Of a stretch of DNA of 55,623 bases, positions 50,465 through 55,623 are shown piece after piece (position 1 is the stretch's first letter; the number at the start of each line of letters is the position of its first letter). The translations under genes and the position numbers were made by a program. The notes under the pieces were generated by a model. The model was not told the DNA's origin and did no database searches. It saw nothing but the letters and a program-made list of their open reading frames with translations. Origin of the DNA: Desulfovibrionaceae bacterium (GTDB taxonomy: Bacteria; Desulfobacterota; Desulfovibrionia; Desulfovibrionales; Desulfovibrionaceae); contig WSYE01000028.1 in NCBI GenBank assembly GCA_009773665.1, positions 1-55,623 of the forward strand. Direction: 5' to 3'.

Positions 50465-51241
50465 CTACTCCTCTTCGGCGGCGGCTTTCTCGGCGGCCGC
50501 GTCGATTTCGGTGTCCTTGGCCGGGGCGTTCTTGGCACCGCCGGGGGCGTTGTCCTTCAGGGCCGCAGCGCCTTCGAGGCAGGCGTCGGCGATGTGCGTG
50601 GCGAACAGCTTGATGGCGCGGATGGCGTCATCGTTGCCGGGGATGACAAAGTCGATCAGGTCCGGATCGCAGTTGGTGTCGACCACGGCCACCACGGGGA
50701 TGCCCAGCTTGCGGCATTCCTTCACGGCGATGTGCTCGCGGTTGGGGTCGATGATGAAGGCGGCCTTGGGGGCTTCGGTCATGTCCTTGATGCCGCCCAG
50801 GGCGTCGTTCAGCTTGACCACCTCGCGGCCCATCTGCACGATTTCCTTCTTGGGGAACTTGTTGATGGTGCCGTCGGCGAACATGGTCTCCAGGGTCTTC
50901 AGACGGTCGATGCTCTTCTTGATGGTCTGGAAGTTGGTGAGGGTGCCGCCCATCCAGCGCTGGGTCACGAAATACATGCCGCAGCGCTCCACCTCGGCCT
51001 TGATGGCCTCCTGGGCCTGGCGCTTGGTGCCGATGAACAGGATCTTGCCGCCGGAAGACACGGACTCCACGATGAAGTCGTGGGCCTTTTGGAACAGCTT
51101 CACGGTCTGCTGCAGGTCGATGATGTGGATGCCGTTGCGCGCGCCGAAAATAAAGGTGCGCATCTTGGGATTCCAGCGACGGGTCTGGTGCCCGAAGTGG
51201 ACGCCGGTCTCCAGCATCTGCTTCATGGTGACGTAAGCCAT
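50465..51241 (-). CDS. rpsB: 30S ribosomal protein S2
   Basis: A 258-residue S2. [20 protein letters not shown] (about 5-24), [40 protein letters not shown] and [20 protein letters not shown] (about 166-185) are diagnostic. The acidic, Ala-rich tail ([10 protein letters not shown]) is a lineage extension. AGGAGG stands before the ATG. It starts the rpsB-tsf operon. Confidence 0.97.
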   Translation of the reverse strand: MAYVTMKQMLETGVHFGHQTRRWNPKMRTFIFGARNGIHIIDLQQTVKLFQKAHDFIVESVSSGGKILFIGTKRQAQEAIKAEVERCGMYFVTQRWMGGTLTNFQTIKKSIDRLKTLETMFADGTINKFPKKEIVQMGREVVKLNDALGGIKDMTEAPKAAFIIDPNREHIAVKECRKLGIPVVAVVDTNCDPDLIDFVIPGNDDAIRAIKLFATHIADACLEGAAALKDNAPGGAKNAPAKDTEIDAAAEKAAAEEE

Positions 51242-51305
51242 AAATCCTCCTGGGTTTTTCCTCCGCCCTGGCGCTTGGTAAATCCTCGGACCGTCCGAGG
51301 CACCC

Positions 51306-51335
51306 AGTATATGGCCAGGGCGTGCGAATTGTGAA
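51306..51335 (-). promoter_or_regulatory. Putative sigma-70 promoter of rpsB-tsf
   Basis: On the minus strand TTCACA (51335-51330) and TATACT (51311-51306) are 18 bases apart, upstream of the rpsB start by about 65 bases. The region between carries a CCTCGGACGGTCCGAGG hairpin (near 51283-51300) that could regulate the leader. Confidence 0.55.
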
Positions 51336-51376
51336 ACGTGTGCTTTTACGCCGGGCAGCGGCGCTTGGCAAGGGGA

Positions 51377-51399
51377 AAATTAGCCCCGCCAGGGGGCTA
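51377..51399 (-). terminator. Intrinsic terminator after the FAH-family gene
   Basis: The minus strand reads TAGCCCCC-TGGC-GGGGCTA then ATTTTCCCC. The stop codon of the FAH gene (51397-51399) is the first base of the stem. Confidence 0.7.
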
Positions 51400-52173
51400 C
51401 TGCATGGCGGAGGGGCCGTTTGGGCCTTCGCTGAGGACGGGGTTGAGCAAAAAGCCCACGCGGTCGATCTCCACGCTGACCTCGTCCCCGGCCTGAAGGG
51501 GGCCGATGCCCGCCGGGGTGCCGGTCAGGATCACGTCGCCGGGGTGCAGGGTCATGACGCGGGAGATGAAGCTCACCAGCTGGTGCGGCGGGAAGATCAT
51601 GTTGGCCGTGCTGCCCTCCTGGCGCACCACGCCGTTGACCACCGCGCGCAGGCTCAAGGAGCGCAGGTCGCCGGGGTCGGTTTCGACCCACGGCCCCACC
51701 GGGCAGAAGGTGTCGAAGCCCTTGGCGCGCGTCCACTGGCCGTCCTTCTTCTGCAGGTCGCGGGCGGTGACGTCGTTGGCGCAGGTGAAGCCGAAGATGT
51801 GCCGGGGGGCGTCGGCCTCGGTTATGAAGCGCGCGCTGCGGCCCATGACCACGGCCAGCTCGGCCTCGTAGTCCACCCGCTCGGAGCAGGCCGGCAGCAC
51901 GATGGCGTCGCCCGCGCCGATGACCGAGGAGGGCGGCTTGAGGAACAGGATGGGCTCCTCGGGCACGGGCTGGCCCATCTCCCGGGCGTGGTCGTGGTAG
52001 TTCAGGCCCACGCAGACGATCTTGCCGGGGCGCACCAGGGGAAGCAGCTCCACCTCGGCCAGGGGGATCTCCTCGGGCGTGCCGCCTTCGCGGTTCAGCG
52101 GCCGCACGCTCTCCGGGCTGACGATGGCGGCATAGAAGGCCTGGTCTCTGTGGCGGACGCGGATGATGCGCAT
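51397..52173 (-). CDS. Fumarylacetoacetate hydrolase family protein
   Basis: A 258-residue FAH-domain enzyme. IVCVGLNYHDHAREMGQPVP (about 52-71), LFLKPPSSVIGAGDAIVLP, YEAELAVVMGRSARFI (the Glu-x-Glu metal site near 104-106), FTCANDVTARDLQKKDGQWT and VILTGTPAGIGPLQAGDEVS are typical. Members decarboxylate oxaloacetate or split acylpyruvates; the substrate here is not determined. It shares a strand with the response regulator upstream (9 bases apart). Confidence 0.88.
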   Translation of the reverse strand: MRIIRVRHRDQAFYAAIVSPESVRPLNREGGTPEEIPLAEVELLPLVRPGKIVCVGLNYHDHAREMGQPVPEEPILFLKPPSSVIGAGDAIVLPACSERVDYEAELAVVMGRSARFITEADAPRHIFGFTCANDVTARDLQKKDGQWTRAKGFDTFCPVGPWVETDPGDLRSLSLRAVVNGVVRQEGSTANMIFPPHQLVSFISRVMTLHPGDVILTGTPAGIGPLQAGDEVSVEIDRVGFLLNPVLSEGPNGPSAMQ

Positions 52174-52182
52174 ACGGCTGTC

Positions 52183-52572
52183 CTACAGGCCCTTGGCCGT
52201 CTTGCGGCGGTCATAGGCGATGTGGATGATGCCCAGCAGTTCGTCCATGGGGTAGGGCTTGAGCAGGTAGTCCGAGCCGCCGTGGGTCATCATCTCGGCG
52301 GCGATGTCCACCGAGGCGTGGCCGGTCAGGATGATGACCTCGATGTCCGGGTCGATCTTCTTGATCTCCGGCAGGGTCTGCTGGCCGCTCATGCCCGGCA
52401 TCTTCACGTCCAGCAGCACGATGTCGTGGGGCTCGCGCCGCAGGATGTCCAGGGCCGCGGCCCCGCTGTCGGCGGTGGTCACGGTCATGCCGTGGGAGGT
52501 CAGGAGCTTGCCCAGGGTGTTGCGGAAGCGCTCTTCGTCGTCCACCACGAGCACCTTGATTTCCTCGCTCAT
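52183..52572 (-). CDS. Single-domain response regulator
   Basis: A 129-residue receiver with no output domain. VLVVDDEERFRNTLGKLL (about 7-24), IVLLDVKMPGMSGQQ (phosphorylated Asp near 54), ILTGHAS (Thr) and LLKPYPMDELL (Lys near 105) are all present, so it should be phosphorylated. No histidine kinase is in the window. The ATG at 52572 follows GGAGCG; the open frame goes 22 codons further. Confidence 0.92.
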   Translation of the reverse strand: MSEEIKVLVVDDEERFRNTLGKLLTSHGMTVTTADSGAAALDILRREPHDIVLLDVKMPGMSGQQTLPEIKKIDPDIEVIILTGHASVDIAAEMMTHGGSDYLLKPYPMDELLGIIHIAYDRRKTAKGL

Positions 52573-52668
52573 GTCCGCTCCTTGTTCCGTTTCCGTTCGT
52601 GCGTCCTGCATGTTCTGTCCGGCTCCATGCCACATCACCGGGCTTTCGTCGAGGGGGCGGGCCGGGAT

Positions 52669-53517
52669 TCAGCCGCCGCCGCCGGGCCTTGGGGCGCTGA
52701 GCCGGGCCACGGCTTCGTGCAGTCGGCCCACGGCCTCGCGCAGGTGGTCCAGCCAGATCTCGGCCAAAGCCTCGTGCTCGCCCGCGCCCTTGACGTGGGA
52801 CGCGCAGGCGAAGCCCGCCCTGGTCAGCCCGGCCTGCCAGGAGTTCTTGCCCGCACCGGCCATGTCGCCCGCCATGTCGCGGAGAGCGTGGACCCCGCGC
52901 GCGAAGAGCAGGGGCATGAGGTGGACCTTGGCCGCGCCCAACCCGCGCAGCTCGTCCACCTTGGTCGAAAGGCCCGGCTCGGCCTCCAGCGCGCCGATGA
53001 GCACGAGCGGGTCCAGGGCGCGCAGCTCGTTGGCCAGGTCCAGGTACACGCCGTTGGCCTTGCCGCGCGTGCCGTGGCCCATGAGCAGCACGGCCTCGCC
53101 CGGCGCGCGGTCCTTGGGCAGCACGGTGAGGATGGTCCGGGCCACGCGGCGGATGTCCTCGCGGTTGCCCAAAAGCGGGCGGCCCAGCTCGATCTGCTCG
53201 AAACCGCCGCCGCGCAGGGAGTCCACCAGGCGCTCCAGGCTGCGGTACTCGTCGCCCGGGATGACGTGCAGGGACTGCACGGCCAGGCGGCGCACGCCGT
53301 CCTGGCGCAGGGCCTGCAAGATGTCCTCGGGCGAGCGCCCGTGGCGGCTTAAGAGGCCCTTGTGGCGGCGCACGGCGCCCGAGGTCAGGGCCGTCTCCAC
53401 GCGGAAGTCCGGGTACAGGATGCTCGTGCGTTCGCGCATGCGCTCCAGGGCTCCCGAGGCGTCCGGCAGGCGTGAGCCAAAGGCCGCGAGGAGGATGGCG
53501 GTGTGCGGAGTTTGCAT
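52669..53517 (-). CDS. cbiK: Sirohydrochlorin cobaltochelatase CbiK
   Basis: A 282-residue class II chelatase. ILLAAFGSRLPDASGALERM opens the first half; HVIPGDEYRSLERLV (His near 83-90) and LLMGHGTRGKANGVYLDLAN (His near 143-147) carry the metal-ligand histidines of CbiK, and VHLMPLLFARGVHALRDMAG continues the family. No signal peptide is seen, so it is cytoplasmic rather than the periplasmic CbiKp form known in desulfovibrios. It inserts cobalt into sirohydrochlorin. No cobalamin riboswitch was found upstream. Confidence 0.92.
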   Translation of the reverse strand: MQTPHTAILLAAFGSRLPDASGALERMRERTSILYPDFRVETALTSGAVRRHKGLLSRHGRSPEDILQALRQDGVRRLAVQSLHVIPGDEYRSLERLVDSLRGGGFEQIELGRPLLGNREDIRRVARTILTVLPKDRAPGEAVLLMGHGTRGKANGVYLDLANELRALDPLVLIGALEAEPGLSTKVDELRGLGAAKVHLMPLLFARGVHALRDMAGDMAGAGKNSWQAGLTRAGFACASHVKGAGEHEALAEIWLDHLREAVGRLHEAVARLSAPRPGGGG

Positions 53518-53658
53518 GGCCCCCTCCCTAGCGCAGATGCGCGTGGGCGGAAAGGGGTTTCTGTGGGCTGGCGGGCTTCGGCCCCTGGCGCGCGACAGCC
53601 GCTCTGGTCAGGGACACGCTAGCTAGCTAGCACCGCGTCCGCGTCACCGGGCAAAAGG

Positions 53659-53781
53659 TCACGCGCCTAGTTGGTAGGCCTTTGCCTCTTCAACCAAGAG
53701 GCGTTGCGGCTCCAAGGTGTCCCAGTCAATAACGATGCGAAGTGATTCCGTAGCATTCGGTCTGCTCATCTCAGATATCAT
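53659..53781 (-). CDS. Small hypothetical protein, 40 residues
   Basis: A short frame MISEMSRPNATESLRIVIDW to EEAKAYQLGA with GGAGAGG eight bases before its ATG. It follows the beta-CASP gene by 30 bases on the same strand and may be its operon partner. It is too short to assign a family. The rest of 53518-53811 contains a CTAG repeat near 53618 and no other gene. Confidence 0.5.
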   Translation of the reverse strand: MISEMSRPNATESLRIVIDWDTLEPQRLLVEEAKAYQLGA

Positions 53782-53811
53782 TAGCGTCCTCTCCTTGTGC
53801 TTGGACAGGGT

Positions 53812-55080
53812 TCACAGTGTATGCACCTGACCGTCTTCCAGGACCAGCGCATTGGGGAAATGGGTTGGAAACTTATGTTTGTGCTCCGTGTGCATAGGTA
53901 TGAGCACCTTCGGGCGAAGAGCTTCATTCAACCGTCTCAGAGTCTCAAGGTCAGCATGACCGCTGGTATGGATGTGCAGAAGGTGTGACCCAGGTCTAGC
54001 CTCAAGGGCAGCATACTCCTCAGCTTCTCGCCTCCTGCGGGTTGGGTCCAGATTACCTGCCCAGAGAGAATAGACGGTGGTGACCGAAGCAGACTTGAAT
54101 TCCTCAACCAGGGCGAACGGGCGACTTGTCTTAACCACGAAGTTCCCTGGCCTAGCCGTCAGTTTTTCTGGGCGGATGGCGACACCAGGAGCGTAGACCC
54201 GCTGACGGAAGTCACCAAAGAAGTCTGGAGCGTTTGAGATGACTCCATAGTGTCGCGAGGCCCAGCGCCCATGAGCCAGCACACGGACACCATCCCACTC
54301 CATGCGAGGGGTGCTCGCATGGGTTCGCCCAAAAACCTCCAGCACCCAGGCGGTGTATAGGTCAAGAACCAGGTCGCGGCCTGCCTTCCTGGTCGCACGG
54401 TATACGGAAACAAGGCGGTCGATGTTTTGACCAGAACAGACCACGCAGGAGAGTCCAGGCTCATCGCGGAAGGCCTTGGCCATGGCCTTTTCCACGCTGG
54501 TTTCGTCGGGGTAGGTAACGTTGCTTCGGTCCAGCAAAGTGCCTTCCATCAACAGCGCGCCTAACGGCTTAGGGGGATGCTGGAGCAGATGTTCGAAGGC
54601 CTTGCCCTTGCGCCCATGGCTGCGGAAGTCCCCAGTGTAGAAGATACCCTGGCCATCAGCCTGGACGTGGAAGCCTAAAGCATCCGGGGCGGAATGGTCC
54701 ATGAGCCTGGGGGTTACAACAATCTCGCCCAGACGAACTTCATTACCTAGTGTGAGTGGCAGAATTGGGCGATTGAGCAAGGGCTTTCGATTGAACATGC
54801 GGCTCGTGTCCACGAGTTGTCGGGCCGTCTCGCTCATGTAAACTGGTATGTTCTCTGGAACTTGGTCCAGGAGGCCACAATGGTCCAGGTGACTGTGGCT
54901 TATGAACAAAGCGTCAGCCCCCGAGAGTCCTCCGGGCAAGCGTGATGGCAAACAGGCTGGGGCGTCTACTGCGTCATCCAAAGGAAGGCCCGCGTCGAGA
55001 AAGATTCGCCGTCCCGCTCCGCGTACTTCAACGCAGGACGCGCCAATCTCATCAGTGCCTCGGTGGATGACCAACTCCAT
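53812..55080 (-). CDS. Metallo-beta-lactamase/beta-CASP hydrolase (RNase J-like)
   Basis: A 422-residue protein. LFISHSHLDHCGLLDQVP (about 58-75) is the HxHxDH metal site, HSAPDALGFHVQADGQGIFY and TGDFRSHGRKGKAFEHLL (about 149-166) continue the lactamase fold, VVCSGQNIDRLVSVYRATRK opens the beta-CASP insert, and HIHTSGHADLETLRRLNEAL (about 370-389) with IPMHTEHKHKF gives the beta-CASP motif C and final His. The RNase J C-terminal domain is absent. It probably cuts RNA or DNA ends. Its ATG overlaps the preceding stop (TAATG). It is less GC-rich than the core, so likely accessory. Confidence 0.85.
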   Translation of the reverse strand: MELVIHRGTDEIGASCVEVRGAGRRIFLDAGLPLDDAVDAPACLPSRLPGGLSGADALFISHSHLDHCGLLDQVPENIPVYMSETARQLVDTSRMFNRKPLLNRPILPLTLGNEVRLGEIVVTPRLMDHSAPDALGFHVQADGQGIFYTGDFRSHGRKGKAFEHLLQHPPKPLGALLMEGTLLDRSNVTYPDETSVEKAMAKAFRDEPGLSCVVCSGQNIDRLVSVYRATRKAGRDLVLDLYTAWVLEVFGRTHASTPRMEWDGVRVLAHGRWASRHYGVISNAPDFFGDFRQRVYAPGVAIRPEKLTARPGNFVVKTSRPFALVEEFKSASVTTVYSLWAGNLDPTRRRREAEEYAALEARPGSHLLHIHTSGHADLETLRRLNEALRPKVLIPMHTEHKHKFPTHFPNALVLEDGQVHTL

Positions 55081-55559
55081 TAGACCACCAGCAGACTGCG
55101 GAACTTCTCAAGTGTCAACATATGGTGCTCTTCATAAAGCCCATAGCCCAAAAAGCTAGCCACCCCAAAGCGTATGTCCATGTGCTTGCTCAACTCGGCA
55201 TGAGCGTTCTTGAATTCTAGGCTGTCCAATACTCTCCCCAGGACCGTACTCCTCGGGTTGTGGTTGGCAAGAAGGAAGATGAACATAGGGCGTGCGTCCA
55301 ACTCAACGATTTCTCCAGGAGCGCCAGTTTTGGCGAAATGGACAAGCTGTAATTTTCGCTTCTGGCTGAAAAGCTTAACCATCTCATCCTTGAGTTCCTC
55401 CAGGGTCTGGGCCTTACAGAACTGCAGCGCCTTTTCGAGGTGGTCCACCATTCCAGATTTTCCGCCAAGCGCACTGTCCCCGTACTTAAGCTCGAAGAGG
55501 CACAGGCGAGGTCGATAGGTGTTCGTGACCTTCCCCCCGTTTAGTATCCCAGCTATAAG
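55080..55559 (-). CDS. Partial protein with nuclease-like segment, 5' end missing
   Basis: A gene entering from the right edge. The frame is open to the end of the window with no start in a plausible place; the first internal Met is at 55451. YRPRLCLFELKYGDSALGGK resembles the E-x-K strand of PD-(D/E)xK nucleases, then SGMVDHLEKALQFC and VELDARPMFIFLLANHNPRS and FGVASFLGYGLYEEHHMLTL follow. I do not recognise the family and the nuclease idea is weak. It ends at the start of the beta-CASP gene. IS3 sequence appears to begin near 55560, so the gene is probably cut by that element. Confidence 0.5.
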   Translation of the reverse strand, partial: LIAGILNGGKVTNTYRPRLCLFELKYGDSALGGKSGMVDHLEKALQFCKAQTLEELKDEMVKLFSQKRKLQLVHFAKTGAPGEIVELDARPMFIFLLANHNPRSTVLGRVLDSLEFKNAHAELSKHMDIRFGVASFLGYGLYEEHHMLTLEKFRSLLVV

Positions 55560-55589
55560 TTTGTGACTCCGGCGAAGGAGACCACGAAC

Positions 55590-55623
55590 ATGAGGAAGAG
55601 CAGGTTCAGCGAAGAGCAGATCA
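55590..55623 (+). mobile_element. IS3-family OrfA start, cut by window edge
   Basis: The last codons read MRKSRFSEEQI, the usual start of OrfA in IS3 elements of the IS407/ISD1 type, with GGAGACC upstream. The element's left end probably lies near 55555-55565, and most of it is outside the window. The remnant at 28629 is related. Confidence 0.65.

Noticed and set aside
53518-53658. Possible cobalamin riboswitch before cbiK
   Set aside because: No B12-box-like sequence could be found on the minus strand.

Overview
The window looks like chromosome of a GC-rich deltaproteobacterium of the Desulfovibrio type. The basis is the order ribBA-ribH-nusB-leuS-lptE-holA, a CbiK-type cobaltochelatase, a short EF-Ts and very high third-position GC in the housekeeping genes. 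This assignment is inference from gene content, not a database match.

The left 33.5 kb is a mosaic surface-polysaccharide island. It carries a Wzy/WaaL-type membrane protein, seven glycosyltransferases or glycosyltransferase-like proteins, three SAM methyltransferases, and nucleotide-sugar genes for dTDP-6-deoxy sugars (rfbBAC, with no rfbD seen), GDP-fucose (gmd, fcl), UDP-galactose (galE) and GDP-mannose (manC, manB). It also has an exported GH51-like glycosidase with an inserted carbohydrate-binding module, a VanZ-like protein, a TupA-like ATP-grasp ligase and a CapA-like protein. GC content swings from gene to gene: the Wzy, GT2, TupA, CapA and some GT genes are AT-rich, the others GC-rich. 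The gaps hold remnants of IS5 (four copies), IS21, ISL3 and IS3 elements, one apparently intact IS2-like element with terminal inverted repeats and a 5-bp target duplication, a chimeric pseudogene and a truncated tupA-like paralogue. Two genes (a DUF5681-like protein and its partner) at 32.8-33.5 kb look like mobile-element cargo and mark the island edge.

From about 34 to 53.5 kb the sequence is core genome. A periplasmic binding lipoprotein is translationally coupled to a membrane diguanylate cyclase. A riboflavin-translation-envelope operon follows (ribBA, ribH, nusB, leuS, lptE, holA, radC and a QueG-like iron-sulfur protein). On the opposite strand lie rpsB-tsf, pyrH-frr-uppS, a CocE-type hydrolase, a DUF2059 protein, an FAH-family enzyme, a single-domain response regulator and cbiK. 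holA reads as two frames, so either a frameshift or a sequence error is present.

The last 2 kb is accessory again. A protein with a nuclease-like E-x-K segment, cut by the window edge and probably by an IS3 element, overlaps a beta-CASP metallo-beta-lactamase (RNase J-like) gene, and a 40-residue ORF follows. This is one of two candidates for a little-described system. The other is the binding-lipoprotein/diguanylate-cyclase pair.
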